Below, piece after piece: positions 1-8,337 of a stretch of DNA of 64,000 bases. The notes under the pieces were generated by a model. It saw nothing but the letters and a program-made list of their open reading frames with translations. It had not been told where the DNA came from and did no database searches. Within the stretch, counting starts at the first letter, position 1; every line of letters starts with the position of its first letter. Origin of the DNA: Streptomyces glaucescens (GTDB taxonomy: Bacteria > Actinomycetota > Actinomycetes > Streptomycetales > Streptomycetaceae); contig NZ_CP009438.1 in the NCBI RefSeq assembly GCF_000761215.1, positions 372,001 to 436,000 on the forward strand, given 5' to 3'. Made by a program: the position numbers and the translations under genes.

Positions 1-13
1 GAAGGGGGACCAC

Positions 14-745
14 GTGGCGAAGCTGAACCAGATCATCGCTGTCGAAAAGGGCGTCAAGAGCAAGTCGCTCCAGGACATCACCGCGGCGCACCAGAAGGTG
101 CAGAAGCCGGCGCTGCTGGCCGGTATCTCGCGTACGTACCAGCCGAAGGACGAGGAGGGCGAGCAGCTGCCGCCGGAGTCCACGCGCGTGCAGGTGCAGG
201 CGGAGGACGTGCTGCGGGAGATGTCGGCGTCGCTGACCCGGCTGTTCGATGTGACCGCCACGAAGGACTGGGCGAACTGCACGGCGCGCGCCGACGTCAC
301 GGTCGACGGGCGGACGATCGTCGCCGACGTTCCGGTCAGCTACCTGCTCTTCCTGGAGAAGCAGCTCGCCGACCTGCACGCGTTCGTCAGGAAGCTGCCC
401 ACGCTGGACGCGGCGGAGTCCTGGTCCCACGACCCGTCCACGGACTGGTGGAAGACGGACCCGGTCCGCACGATCCGCACGAAGAAGGTACCGCGCAACC
501 ACGTCAAGGCGGAGGCGACCGACAAGCACCCGGCGCAGGTCGAGGTGTACTACGAGGACGTGCCCATCGGGTACTGGACGACGGTGAAGTTCTCCGGGGC
601 GCTCCCGGCGCGGCGGGTCAACGAACTCGTGGAGCGGGTCGAGAAGCTCCAGCAGGCCGTGAAGTTCGCCCGCGAGGAGGCCAACGGTGCCGAGGTCACC
701 GACCAGCGGATCGGCGACGCGGTGTTCGGCTACCTGCTCGGCTGA
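14..745 (+). CDS. Unrecognised 243-aa protein beside tRNA-like RNA genes
   Basis: I do not recognise the family. The GTG start at 14 follows a GGGGGA ribosome site at 4-9. The protein is soluble and charged, with no signal peptide, membrane segment or obvious catalytic motif. Its last 40 residues (about 203-243) are predicted helical and heptad-like (NELVERVEKLQQAVKFAREE). The central part has many Trp/Tyr/Lys residues (SWSHDPSTDWWK). Third-position GC is high, so it is a real gene. It is followed on the same strand by the two structured RNAs at 847-1138, which suggests an RNA-related role; that is inference from position only. Confidence 0.75.
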   Translation: MAKLNQIIAVEKGVKSKSLQDITAAHQKVQKPALLAGISRTYQPKDEEGEQLPPESTRVQVQAEDVLREMSASLTRLFDVTATKDWANCTARADVTVDGRTIVADVPVSYLLFLEKQLADLHAFVRKLPTLDAAESWSHDPSTDWWKTDPVRTIRTKKVPRNHVKAEATDKHPAQVEVYYEDVPIGYWTTVKFSGALPARRVNELVERVEKLQQAVKFAREEANGAEVTDQRIGDAVFGYLLG

Positions 746-758
746 CGCCGGCGACGGG

Positions 759-795
759 TAGCATCCACGATCGCCCCCGCGTGCGAGCGCGGGGG
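759..795 (+). promoter_or_regulatory. -10-like TAGCAT and 8-bp hairpin upstream of the RNA array
   Basis: TAGCAT at 759-764 resembles a Streptomyces -10 hexamer, but no good -35 lies 17-18 bases upstream. A perfect 8-bp stem with a 6-base loop follows: 774-781 pairs with 788-795 (CCCCCGCG/CGCGGGGG). It could end the upstream gene or form the 5' end of the RNA transcript. There is no T tract, which is normal for Streptomyces. Confidence 0.4.
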
Positions 796-846
796 TGCGC
801 GACAGGCGCGGGCCGGATTGAGGACCGGTCCGCGTGATGAGCGCAA

Positions 847-989
847 GCTGACACTGAAGTTCAGCCTGAAGAAGCGGTGACAGTGGAGGTTCGAGTCCTC
901 CCCCCGGCACAGCACCTCCCACGGGCCGGGGTAGCCCAACATGGCAGAGGCGGCCGCGCTCAGATTCAGACTCTCGCTCCAGTCTCAGC
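847..989 (+). ncRNA. Y-RNA-like RNA with circularly permuted tRNA cloverleaf (copy 1)
   Basis: Read 5' to 3', the tRNA parts occur in rotated order. The T-arm at 885-901 (stem GGAGG/CCTCC, loop TTCGAGT) comes first. The 3' acceptor strand CCCCGGC (902-908) then pairs over 7 bp with the 5' strand GCCGGGG (925-931) across a 16-base loop. TA (932-933) and a D-arm at 934-951 with AA...GG in its loop follow. The anticodon-type stem is 874-878 with 953-957 (one G-U). The RNA continues outward through an imperfect stalk: 863-870/965-972 (7 of 8 paired) and 847-856/980-989 (9 of 10 paired). The acceptor end is therefore closed and the open ends leave through the anticodon arm. No normal anticodon loop exists, so this is not a decoding tRNA. 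Bacterial Y RNAs (YrlA), which bind Ro60/Rsr proteins, are the closest known tRNA mimics. Ends are inferred from pairing. Confidence 0.7.
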
Positions 990-1001
990 ATCGCCGCCGA
1001 T

Positions 1002-1138
1002 CGCCGGATCGACCGAGGCCGGACGAACGCCGTCGGATGCGAGTTCGACTCTCGCCTGCACCTCTCGCACGGTGCGGTAGTTCAAAGGCAGAACACGACG
1101 GCATGATGACTGATCCGTCCTCTTAAACGCCGCCGGCG
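1002..1138 (+). ncRNA. Y-RNA-like RNA with circularly permuted tRNA cloverleaf (copy 2)
   Basis: The rotated order of copy 1 recurs with a different primary sequence. The T-arm is 1039-1055 (GCGAG/CTCGC, loop TTCGACT). The 3' acceptor strand CTGCACC (1056-1062) pairs with GGTGCGG (1071-1077), 7 bp with one G-U, across an 8-base loop. TA is at 1078-1079 and the D-arm at 1080-1094 (GTTC/GAAC, loop AAAGGCA). The anticodon-type stem is 7 bp (1029-1035 with 1096-1102), followed by an internal loop (1026-1028 opposite 1103-1115) and outer helices 1021-1025/1116-1120 and 1002-1007/1133-1138. Different bases keeping the same pairing in two copies is strong internal evidence. The 5' and 3' ends are approximate, and the two copies may be one transcript. 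Confidence 0.68.
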
Positions 1139-1149
1139 TGCGCAATTGG

Positions 1150-1200
1150 GTGGCATCCCCAGGGGCCCGGGAGCTGGATACGACTCCCGGGCTCCGCCAC
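1150..1200 (+). ncRNA. Third hairpin element at the end of the RNA array
   Basis: A 9-bp stem (1165-1173 with 1184-1192) carries a 10-base loop and is enclosed by a 5-bp helix, 1150-1154 (GTGGC) with 1196-1200 (GCCAC). Upstream, 1141-1155 has a D-loop-like AATTGGG. It may be a degraded third unit or the 3' module of copy 2; I could not fit a full cloverleaf. Confidence 0.35.
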
Positions 1201-1212
1201 GTCCGGTCCCGC

Positions 1213-1239
1213 CGCGTCCGGCTCCTCCGGCCGGACGCG
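1213..1239. terminator. Bidirectional terminator between RNA array and minus-strand gene
   Basis: A perfect 9-bp stem (1213-1221 with 1231-1239) with a 9-base loop lies between the plus-strand RNA array and the stop of the convergent gene at 1243. Confidence 0.55.
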
Positions 1240-1242
1240 CCG

Positions 1243-2274
1243 TCAGCACCAGCGGGTGCGCGGGCAGTTCCAGTCCCCGCCGCCGCCCGAGGAGCCGCCC
1301 CCGGAGCCGTCCGAGCCGTCCGGGAAGCCGTTCGGGAAGGTGCTGTCGCGGTCGCGGTCGCCGGGGAACGGGTCGCGGTAGTCGGGGTCGCCGTCGTCGT
1401 CCCGGTCCGGCAGGTCCGCCTGTCCGCCGTGCCCCCGGTCCGGCTCGGGGCAGCCGTTGTCCGGGTCGGTCAGTTCGAGCGTCACCCAGGTGTCGAGGGT
1501 GACGTCCGCGCCCTGCGCGGGGTCGGTCGCACAGACCCGCCAGTCGTCGTACTCGCCCTCGTCGGGGAGCCGGTCGTTGCCGTACGCCGTGTCCGCCCGC
1601 AGGTGGTGGTCCGGTACGACTCCGAGGTCCAGGACCTCCTTCTGCGCCGTCTTCCAGGTCTTCCAGACCAGGTCGGGCATGGTGGGCCACGGAATGGCCC
1701 CGCCGTCCACGGCGGGGCACGGGGCGCCCGTCTTCACCGCGCCGAAGTCGATGGTCTCGGTGCCGGCGTGCGTCCTGCCGGTCTTCTGGAAGCAAACGGT
1801 CCAGTTGAGGCGCATCATGATGCTCTTGTCCTCGTCGGACGCGTCGTGTTCGTCGACGCCGAACCCGGCCGCCTCGGCCTTCTCCCGCGCCTCGTCCAGC
1901 CGCAGCCCGCGGTAGTCCGGCGCCGCCGGCGGGCGCTCCGGGGGGCGCGGCGCGGCCGGTGACGGCGACGGGGAGGCGGCCGTACGGTCCCCTTGCGCGC
2001 CCTTCGCGTCCGCCTGCGCCACGGTGGCCGCCGGCCTGTCCCCGGGCGGGTCGGGCAGGACCGCGCCCAGCAGCGCCATGGCACCGATGGTGGCGGCCAC
2101 CTTCACGCCCTTCTGCGCGGGGTTGTCCTTCCAGACGAGGGTGATCGCGGCGATCACGGCCAGGAAGCCCGCGTACTGGTCGAGCAGGCCGAGCAGGGGC
2201 ACGGCGAGCACCGAGCCGGCCCGGGCCGGGGTGGTGAGCCACCAACGGGTGCCGGGGGCCGGCGGGTGGGGCAT
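1243..2274 (-). CDS. Membrane protein with two PASTA-like repeats and an acidic Ca-binding-like tail
   Basis: 343 aa. Two hydrophobic segments near residues 20-47 and 58-75 anchor the N-terminus. An Ala/Pro/Ser linker is followed by a PASTA-like repeat at about 118-150 (PDYRGLRLDEAREKAEAAGF). A second, looser PASTA-like repeat near 199-260 begins MPDLVWKTW. The C-terminus is rich in Asp and Gly (DRDDDGDPDYRDP) and resembles excalibur-type calcium-binding motifs, then ends in a Gly/Ser stretch. Two Cys residues close the protein. PASTA repeats usually bind peptidoglycan fragments, so an envelope role is likely, but no kinase domain is present. An AGAAGAG ribosome site precedes the ATG. Confidence 0.65.
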   Translation of the reverse strand: MPHPPAPGTRWWLTTPARAGSVLAVPLLGLLDQYAGFLAVIAAITLVWKDNPAQKGVKVAATIGAMALLGAVLPDPPGDRPAATVAQADAKGAQGDRTAASPSPSPAAPRPPERPPAAPDYRGLRLDEAREKAEAAGFGVDEHDASDEDKSIMMRLNWTVCFQKTGRTHAGTETIDFGAVKTGAPCPAVDGGAIPWPTMPDLVWKTWKTAQKEVLDLGVVPDHHLRADTAYGNDRLPDEGEYDDWRVCATDPAQGADVTLDTWVTLELTDPDNGCPEPDRGHGGQADLPDRDDDGDPDYRDPFPGDRDRDSTFPNGFPDGSDGSGGGSSGGGGDWNCPRTRWC

Positions 2275-2411
2275 GGCGGTGTTCTCTTCTGGAGCAGGGG
2301 TACGTCACGGCCCGCACGGCACCGGTTCGGCCGTTTGCCGGGCGACCGCATCGTACACAGGGCCGGGCGGCCGCCCCCGCCCGTGGGCCCGCGGTGGCGC
2401 CGACGGGCCCC

Positions 2412-2651
2412 CTACTTTTTCTTCTTCTTCAGGGCGGAGGGCTTGTGCACCGCCGTGCGGCCCGACTTGTCGCTGCGCACCTCGTACTGGGGGTCGTCCG
2501 GGGAGGCGGCCACGGTGCGTCCGGCCGCCTCGGTCCGCTCGGTGATCTTCTTCTGCACGGTGCCCGTGGTCTCGCTGCCGTGACTGCTCCAGGCGACCTT
2601 GTCGCCCTTCGCCGGTTCCTTGCCGGACGAGGAGTCCTTGTTCTTCGCCAT
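2412..2651 (-). CDS. DUF2945 / Hva1-TUDOR small protein
   Basis: 79 aa, very basic at the end (five Lys in a row). It matches the DUF2945 (hypervirulence-associated TUDOR domain) family: KGDKVAWSSHGSETTGTV is the hallmark start of the small beta-barrel. Function in Streptomyces is unknown; such proteins often sit among stress genes. It stands alone, with its own start at 2651, between the PASTA-like gene and the carotenoid operon. Confidence 0.75.
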   Translation of the reverse strand: MAKNKDSSSGKEPAKGDKVAWSSHGSETTGTVQKKITERTEAAGRTVAASPDDPQYEVRSDKSGRTAVHKPSALKKKKK

Positions 2652-2705
2652 GGTTGCCGCTCCCTCGTGGGTGGTGCGTGCCGCTTTCCACCTTGCGGGC
2701 TGCCG

Positions 2706-2729
2706 CCGCGCCGCGCACCTCCGGCGCGG
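2706..2729 (-). terminator. Possible terminator of the crtE-I-B operon
   Basis: An 8-bp perfect stem (2706-2713 with 2722-2729) and an 8-base loop lie just downstream of the last gene of the minus-strand carotenoid operon. Confidence 0.4.
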
Positions 2730-2750
2730 TGCGGGGCGCGCGGGACGGTG

Positions 2751-3770
2751 TCATCCGGGGAAGCGGCCCGTGGAGCGCAGTCGCCACCTCCGTTCGGCGT
2801 AGGCGAGGTCGTCGCGCCAGAGGCGGGCCGACGCGGTGCGCATGAGCGGGCGCAGCAGCGGCGCGGCGCGGCGTGCGACGGCGAAGCCGGGGCGGTCCGA
2901 GGCCGCCACCACCGCTTCGATCACCGCGGTGCGCGGGCGGCCCCGTTCGTCCGGGCCGAGGGGCGTGGCGTGGGTCTCGACGACCGAGCCCGCGCCCTCC
3001 CCTTCGGTGATGTGCATGACGACCGTGCGGGGTCCGGGCGCGGTGAAGACGGCCCGGACCGGCACGACGATCCGTCCCGCCACCTTGAAGGACACGTCGA
3101 CGGTGAAGCGGTCGGCGTCCGCGTCCCCGGCGCCGTCGGGCGCGGCGACCACGGTGAGTTCGACGAACGAGTACGGGTGGTACCAGGCCCCGTGCCAGGG
3201 GTCCAGCCGGTTCGCCACCACGTCCTCCGGCTCGCAGGTCCCGGTGCCGACGTGGACCGCCGCGAGGGCGCGGGCCCGGTCCGGCCGGCGCGGCACGACG
3301 GGCGCGTCCAGCGGCTCCTCCCCGCCGGCCTCGTCGAGCCGCACCCAGAGCAGGACCCCGTCGTCGTGCACGGGCAGCGGCTCCCAGCCGGCGCGCGGGC
3401 CGCCGTCCAGGGCGAGTCCGTGCCAGCGGCAGACCAGGGTGCCGCAGCGCACCGGGCTCTGGCCGAGGGGCGCGCCGAGGTGGGGGCACACGCCGGGCCC
3501 GGCGTGCGGCCGGCCGTCGGCGCCGCGCCAGACGACGACCTCCTGCCCGGCCACGGTCCGGGCCAGCGGCCGGTCGCCGCGCAGCGCGTGGGACGCTCCG
3601 ACGACGTACCAGTTGCCGGACGGGCGGGCCTGGGCGCGCTTCAGGGCCTGGGCGATCACCGCGGGTCTCGCCTCCCGCCAGGTGGGACGCTGGCGCTCCC
3701 AGGGGACGGGGCGCCGTCGCAGGGCGAGGGGCAGGCGGCCGCGTCGGGCGGGGGGCGGGGCGGGGTTCAC
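2751..3770 (-). CDS. Rieske [2Fe-2S] protein of the carotenoid cluster (crtV position)
   Basis: 339 aa. An N-terminal Rieske domain (about residues 50-130) has both ligand pairs, C95-P-H97 and C114-R-W-H117, which bind a [2Fe-2S] cluster. The C-terminal 200 residues (DUF5914-like) are of unknown function and may be a hydrophobic-substrate domain as in Rieske oxygenases, but I see no clear 2-His-1-carboxylate iron site. The start overlaps the crtB stop by 4 bases (ATGA), so translation is coupled. In S. griseus and S. coelicolor this slot is called crtV and was labelled a methylesterase; the sequence supports a redox protein instead. Its exact step in isorenieratene formation is not evident. 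Confidence 0.8.
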   Translation of the reverse strand: MNPAPPPARRGRLPLALRRRPVPWERQRPTWREARPAVIAQALKRAQARPSGNWYVVGASHALRGDRPLARTVAGQEVVVWRGADGRPHAGPGVCPHLGAPLGQSPVRCGTLVCRWHGLALDGGPRAGWEPLPVHDDGVLLWVRLDEAGGEEPLDAPVVPRRPDRARALAAVHVGTGTCEPEDVVANRLDPWHGAWYHPYSFVELTVVAAPDGAGDADADRFTVDVSFKVAGRIVVPVRAVFTAPGPRTVVMHITEGEGAGSVVETHATPLGPDERGRPRTAVIEAVVAASDRPGFAVARRAAPLLRPLMRTASARLWRDDLAYAERRWRLRSTGRFPG

Positions 3771-4789
3771 GCGGCCTCCTCGGGCACGGCGGGGCGGGCG
3801 GCGGGCGCGGCGGCCTGCCGGGTGTCCGCCGCGTCCGTGGCGGGGCGGCCGGCCCGGCGGTGGCGGAGCCGGGCGGCGGCCACGCGGGCGAGCCCGTCGG
3901 CGGCGACCGCCGCCCGGTGGCGGCGCGGCACCACGGCGCGGCGGTGCAGCACGGCGTGGCCGTCGCGGGCCACGGCGTCGAGGATGCCGCCGTAGAGCAC
4001 GTACGCGGTGCGGATGCAGGGCCGCGAGACCGGGTCGAGCAGGGCGAGCCCCGGCGCCGCCTCACGGTAGACGCCGCGGGTGAGCGCCTCGAACTCCCGC
4101 AGGGCCGCGGTCACGCGGGGGTCCCGGCGTCCGGTGTCCCTGCTCCAGCGCAGCAGTTCCCGGTCGACGCCGTGACCGGCGAGCAGGTCGGCGGGGAGGT
4201 AGACGCGGCCGCGGTCGAGGTCCTCGCCCACGTCCCGCAGGAAGTTGGTCAGCTGGAAGGCGACGCCCAGGGCGGCGGCGTACGGTGCGGCCTGCGCGCG
4301 CGGGACGACCGTGCCGAGGACGGGGAGCATCTGCAGGCCGATGACCGCGGCCGAGCCGTGCGTGTAGCGGCGCAGGTCGGCGTAGGTCGGGTAGTCGGTC
4401 ACCACCAGGTCGGAGCACATCGCGGTCATGAAGTCGTGGAAGTGCGCGTGGTCGATGGCGTAGCGGCGCGCGGTGTCCGCGACGGCTCGCACCACGGGTT
4501 CCGCGCTGTGCTGCTGCCGCAGTCCCCGCCGGAGGTTCTCGCGCAGTTCGGCGAGCGCGGTGCCGCGCTGGGCGGTGCCGGTGCCGGGGGCGGGCCGGTC
4601 CACGATGTCGTCGGCCCAGCGGGCGAAGCCGTAGAGGGCGTGCACCGCGGGCCTGCGCTCGATCGGCAGCAGCCGGGTGGCGAGGAAGTACGTCTTCCCG
4701 TGTCGTGCGTTCAGGGCGCGGCAGTGGCGGTACGCGGCGCGCAGCGCCGGATCGTGGATGCCGGCCGCGTCGAGTTCCCGGTCGGTCAT
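3767..4789 (-). CDS. crtB: Phytoene synthase
   Basis: 340 aa. It condenses two geranylgeranyl diphosphates to phytoene. Both aspartate-rich motifs are present: DDIVD at 60-64 and DVGED at 186-190 ([14 protein letters not shown]), with the conserved [12 protein letters not shown] context. The chosen ATG at 4789 overlaps the crtI stop (4786-4788). The reading frame stays open upstream, but that extension is inside crtI and has no family similarity. The last 60 residues are Ala/Arg-rich. Confidence 0.95.
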   Translation of the reverse strand: MTDRELDAAGIHDPALRAAYRHCRALNARHGKTYFLATRLLPIERRPAVHALYGFARWADDIVDRPAPGTGTAQRGTALAELRENLRRGLRQQHSAEPVVRAVADTARRYAIDHAHFHDFMTAMCSDLVVTDYPTYADLRRYTHGSAAVIGLQMLPVLGTVVPRAQAAPYAAALGVAFQLTNFLRDVGEDLDRGRVYLPADLLAGHGVDRELLRWSRDTGRRDPRVTAALREFEALTRGVYREAAPGLALLDPVSRPCIRTAYVLYGGILDAVARDGHAVLHRRAVVPRRHRAAVAADGLARVAAARLRHRRAGRPATDAADTRQAAAPAARPAVPEEAA

Positions 4790-6381
4790 GCGGAGGTCTC
4801 CTTCACTGCGGGCGGCTCGGCGGCGGGCGGCTCGGCCGAGGGCGGCTTCGCGGTGGGGGCGGCGGCGGACGGCTTCCGGACGGGCGCCTTGCCGGAGGTG
4901 CGTCCGCCGGTGATCCGCGCGGCGGCCAGCTTCCCCGACAGCAGCACGGTGGGCACGCCGACACCGGGGGTGGTGCCGCAGCCCGCGAGTACGGCGTTCT
5001 CGGTGCCGCGCACCAGGTTGCGAGGCCGGAAGGGGCCGGTCTGCGCGAAGGTGTGGGCCGCCGAGAAGGGCGTCCCCGCGGCGTGTCCCTGGGCCTGCCA
5101 GTCGGCGGGAGTGATCAGGCATTCCTCCTGGACGGCGGCCTCGATGCCGTCCAGGCCGCGCCGTTCCAGCTCGCTCAGCAGCGTGTCCCGGTAGCGCGGG
5201 CCCAGATCGCTCCACGCGGCGGCACCGGGCCCGATGTCGGTGTTGGGGCAGGGCGCGAGAATGTAGTGCAGGTGGTGGCCTGGGGGTGCGAGCGAGGGGT
5301 CCGTGGCGGTGGGCCGGGTGATGAGCAGGGAAGGGTCGCTCATCAGCCGGCCGGTGCGGGTGAGTTCGTCGAAGGTGGACTGCCAGGCCGCCCCGAACGA
5401 GAGGGTGTGGTGGGCGAGGTGGTCCCAGGTGCGGTCGGTGCCCGCGTGCAGCACGACCGCGGACGGGGAGTGCCGCAGCGGCAGCGGCCTGCGGGGCCGG
5501 CGGCCGAGCAGCCGGTAGGCGACGGGCAGGTCGGGGGTGAGGACGACCGCGTCGCAGGGGATGCGGTCCTGGTCGGTGACGACCGCCGTGACCCGGGCCC
5601 CGGACCGTTCCAGGCGGGTGACGCGCCGGCCGAACCGCAGTTCGGCGCCCGCCTCGGCGGCGGCGTCCGCCATGGCCCGCGGCAGGGCGTGCATGCCGCC
5701 CCTGGGGAAGTACACGCCGGCGACGGTGTCCATGTAGGCGATGACGGCGTACGCGGCGAGGGCCCGGGCCGGGGGGACACCCGCGTACAGGGCCTGGAAG
5801 GAGAAGACGCGGCGCAGCCGCTCGTCCTTGAGGAAGCGGCCGATCCGCGCGTCGAGGCGGCCGAAGCCGCCGAGTGCGGCCAGCCGGACCAGGTCGGGGG
5901 TGAGCAGGTCCAGCGGGGAGTCGAAGTCCGCGTCGATGAAGCGGCGCATCTGTGCCCGGTAGAGCCTGGTCAGCCAGTCGCGCAGCCGCCGGTACCCCAG
6001 GGCCTCGGCCGGCCCGGCGAAGCGCTCGACCGCCTCGGCCATCGCGTCCGCGTCGGTGTGCACGTCGAGGCTGCTGCCGTCGGCGAAGCGGGCCCGGTAG
6101 GCGGGGTGGAGCGGGATCAGGTCGACGCGCCGGCGCAGGCTGTCGCCTACGGCCGCGAAGGCCTCGTCCGCGAGGTCGGGCATGGTCAGCACGGTGGGAC
6201 CGGTGTCGATCCGGTAGCCGCCGAGGGTGCGCCGGCCGGCCCGCCCGCCGGGCTCGGTGTCACGTTCGACCACGGTGACGCGGCGTCCGGCGCCGAGCAG
6301 GTGCAGGGCGGCCGACAGTCCGGCGAGTCCGGCCCCGACCACGACGACGTGATCCGTCCGTCCGGGCAGGGTGCGCGTCAT
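4786..6381 (-). CDS. crtI: Phytoene desaturase
   Basis: 531 aa. FAD-dependent desaturase converting phytoene to lycopene. The N-terminal dinucleotide fold has the [13 protein letters not shown] signature followed by ERD, and the C-terminal family signature reads [16 protein letters not shown]. The start at 6381 overlaps the crtE stop (ATGA); longer frames reaching 6624 lie within crtE and are rejected. The C-terminus carries an extra Pro/Ala-rich tail of about 35 residues ([11 protein letters not shown]). Confidence 0.95.
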   Translation of the reverse strand: MTRTLPGRTDHVVVVGAGLAGLSAALHLLGAGRRVTVVERDTEPGGRAGRRTLGGYRIDTGPTVLTMPDLADEAFAAVGDSLRRRVDLIPLHPAYRARFADGSSLDVHTDADAMAEAVERFAGPAEALGYRRLRDWLTRLYRAQMRRFIDADFDSPLDLLTPDLVRLAALGGFGRLDARIGRFLKDERLRRVFSFQALYAGVPPARALAAYAVIAYMDTVAGVYFPRGGMHALPRAMADAAAEAGAELRFGRRVTRLERSGARVTAVVTDQDRIPCDAVVLTPDLPVAYRLLGRRPRRPLPLRHSPSAVVLHAGTDRTWDHLAHHTLSFGAAWQSTFDELTRTGRLMSDPSLLITRPTATDPSLAPPGHHLHYILAPCPNTDIGPGAAAWSDLGPRYRDTLLSELERRGLDGIEAAVQEECLITPADWQAQGHAAGTPFSAAHTFAQTGPFRPRNLVRGTENAVLAGCGTTPGVGVPTVLLSGKLAAARITGGRTSGKAPVRKPSAAAPTAKPPSAEPPAAEPPAVKETSA

Positions 6382-8153
6382 CGGGCGGTCTCCCCGGTGC
6401 CGCCGTCCAGAGTCCGGGGCGAGGCGGCGGCCGGGGCGGCCGGGGTGCCGGGCACGCCCGAACCGGTGGCCCGCCCGCCCGCACCGGTGGCCCCGGGCAC
6501 GTCCGCGCCGGTGGCCCGCCCGCCCGATCCGGTGGCCCCGGGCCCGCCCGATCCGGTGGCCCCGGGCACGCCCGAACCGGTGGCCCCGGGCACGCCCGCA
6601 CCGGGGACGGACATCGGCCCGCACGGGGCCGTCCCGGCCCTGGCCTCGGTCTGCCCCAGACCGGCCCCGGAGGTGTCGGGCGCCCCGGTCCCGGCCGGGA
6701 CGGGCCGGGGCGGGGGCGGGGGCACGGCGTCGTGGGGAGGCTCGCCGGCCACCGAGCGCAGCAGGCTCCGCAGCCGGCGTCCGCTCTCCGGCTCCAGGCG
6801 GGCGCGGTCGAAGTGGCGCAGTCCCTGGGCGACGAGCCGGGCGATCCTGCCCTCGACCTCGTCCCGGGCGCCCGTCGCCACCAGGACGTCCCGCACCTCG
6901 TCGAGGCCGTCCGCGGTCAGCTCCACGTCACCGGGCGCCCGTTCCAGCACGGCCAGGGCCCGGTGGTCCGCCCTGGCCTCGGCGCGGGCCCGGGCGAGGG
7001 CGGTCACGTACGTCAGCTTGCCCTCGCGGATGTCCCCGCCGGCGGGTTTGCCGGTGCGCGCGGGATCACCGAAGACGTCGTTCAGGTCGTCCCGCAGCTG
7101 GAACGCCATGCCGACACGGCGGCCGGCCGAGCACAGCGCGCGCAGCGTGGTGTCGTCCGCGCCCGCCAGGGCGGCGCCCAGGGCGAGCGGCCGTTCCACC
7201 GAGTACAGGGCGCTCTTCAGGCAGGCGGCGCGCAGCGCCCGCGGCAGGGACCGCGCGCCCGTGGTCTGGCCCTGGACGTCGAGGTACTGGCCGGCGACCA
7301 TCTCCGTGCGCATGTCGCTCCACAGGCGGCGCACCACGATCGCGGTCCAGGCGGGCAGCGGGGTCTCCGCCACCAGGTCGTCGGCCCAGGCGAGGGCGAG
7401 GTCGCCGGCCAGGATGGCGGCCGACTCCCCCAGCCGGTCGGCGCGGGCGGGCGGCGCCTGGCCGGCGTACTGCGCACGCACGTCGGCGTGCAGCGCGGGC
7501 CGGCCGCGACGCAGCGCCGCCCCGTCCATGACGTCGTCGTGGACGAGGGCACAGGTCTGCAGCAGTTCGAGTGCCGCGCCGATCCGCAGCGCGGCGTCGG
7601 CGGCCGCCGGGTCGGAGGCGCCGCACGCGCGCAGGGACCACCAGACCAGCCGTGCCCGGGTCCGTTTGCCGCCCTCGCGGGTGAAGCGCGCCACGCGTTC
7701 CGCGAGGTCCCGCGCGAACAGCGGGTCGGCCGCGCGGGCCCGGGCGAGGCGATCGGCCAGCACGTGGTCGAGCATCCGCCCGACGGCGGCGGACACGTCC
7801 GCGTCGACCGTGCCGACGTCGGCGCGGACGGCGGGCACGGCGGCCTCGGCGGGCACCTCCGCGGGCGTGCGCGCGTCCGCGTGGACGCCGTGCGCCTCCG
7901 CGCCGACGGCACGCCGGTCCGCGGTGCCCGGGCCGCGTGCGGGGGCGCCGTGGGCACGCGGGTCGGCGGTTCCCGCGGGACCGGGTACGCCCCGGGGGTG
8001 GCGTACGGCGGTTCCGGCGGCCGGCCGGTCGTCCTCGGCACCGGCCGGCGCGCCCTGCGGCCGCGCCCGGACGGGGGAACCCGGCAGGGCGACCAGGCGT
8101 GGCACGGGCGGCGGCGGGGCCGCGTGGTGATCCTTCGCCTGTGTGGGGCGCAT
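6378..8153 (-). CDS. crtE: Geranylgeranyl diphosphate synthase with long low-complexity tails
   Basis: 591 aa from the ATG at 8153. It makes C20 diphosphate for phytoene. Both polyprenyl synthase motifs are present: DDVMD (in LVHDDVMDGA) and DDLND (in QLRDDLNDVFGD). The protein is far longer than usual (about 350): roughly 100 N-terminal residues are Pro/Ala/Gly-rich, and the last 120 are a Gly-Ala-Thr-Ser-Pro repeat tail. Two starts have good ribosome sites: ATG 8153 (GAGAGG, 7-base gap) and ATG 8195 (GGAAGGA, 5-base gap); I prefer 8153. It heads the operon crtE-crtI-crtB-Rieske and is divergent from crtY. Confidence 0.9.
   Translation of the reverse strand: MRPTQAKDHHAAPPPPVPRLVALPGSPVRARPQGAPAGAEDDRPAAGTAVRHPRGVPGPAGTADPRAHGAPARGPGTADRRAVGAEAHGVHADARTPAEVPAEAAVPAVRADVGTVDADVSAAVGRMLDHVLADRLARARAADPLFARDLAERVARFTREGGKRTRARLVWWSLRACGASDPAAADAALRIGAALELLQTCALVHDDVMDGAALRRGRPALHADVRAQYAGQAPPARADRLGESAAILAGDLALAWADDLVAETPLPAWTAIVVRRLWSDMRTEMVAGQYLDVQGQTTGARSLPRALRAACLKSALYSVERPLALGAALAGADDTTLRALCSAGRRVGMAFQLRDDLNDVFGDPARTGKPAGGDIREGKLTYVTALARARAEARADHRALAVLERAPGDVELTADGLDEVRDVLVATGARDEVEGRIARLVAQGLRHFDRARLEPESGRRLRSLLRSVAGEPPHDAVPPPPPRPVPAGTGAPDTSGAGLGQTEARAGTAPCGPMSVPGAGVPGATGSGVPGATGSGGPGATGSGGRATGADVPGATGAGGRATGSGVPGTPAAPAAASPRTLDGGTGETAR
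6451..6606 (-). repeat. Imperfect 24-bp tandem repeat coding the CrtE tail
   Basis: Units of about 24 bp encode variants of GATGSGVP (PGATGSGV, PGATGSGG, GRATGADV). There are about six units inside crtE. They are in-frame multiples of 3, so copy number can vary without breaking the gene. Confidence 0.75.
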
Positions 8154-8337
8154 CCCGGTTCCTCTCGTCGTGCTCGTCGTTCCTCCGTCATCCACGTCCT
8201 TCCGCCCGGGCGGCGGTTACGGATGCGGCACAGGCATGCCCGCTCCGGCCGTGCGGCTCCCCGCCCGTGCCTCCGTTCGGCGGCGCCACGCGCCCGAGGG
8301 GGTGGTGTGTCCGCCGCATTCCTGCATCCGTCCGGGC

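Noticed and set aside
866-1200. Ordinary tRNA genes
   Set aside because: T- and D-arms are convincing, but in linear order the acceptor strands do not pair (GCCGGGG of 925-931 with CTGCACC of 1056-1062) and there is no 7-base anticodon loop. Only the rotated arrangement pairs.
6451-6606. CRISPR-like or satellite array
   Set aside because: The repeats are in-frame 24-bp coding units of crtE without unique spacers.
4786-6624. Longer CrtI from a GTG at 6624
   Set aside because: The extra 81 residues are the reverse reading of the crtE repeat tail (Arg/Gly/His-rich) and lack similarity; the ATGA overlap at 6381 is the natural start.
4705-8130. 1,141-codon plus-strand open frame over crtE-crtI-crtB
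   Set aside because: It is an antisense shadow typical of 73% GC DNA: no ribosome site, low complexity and no family features, while the minus strand codes for known enzymes.
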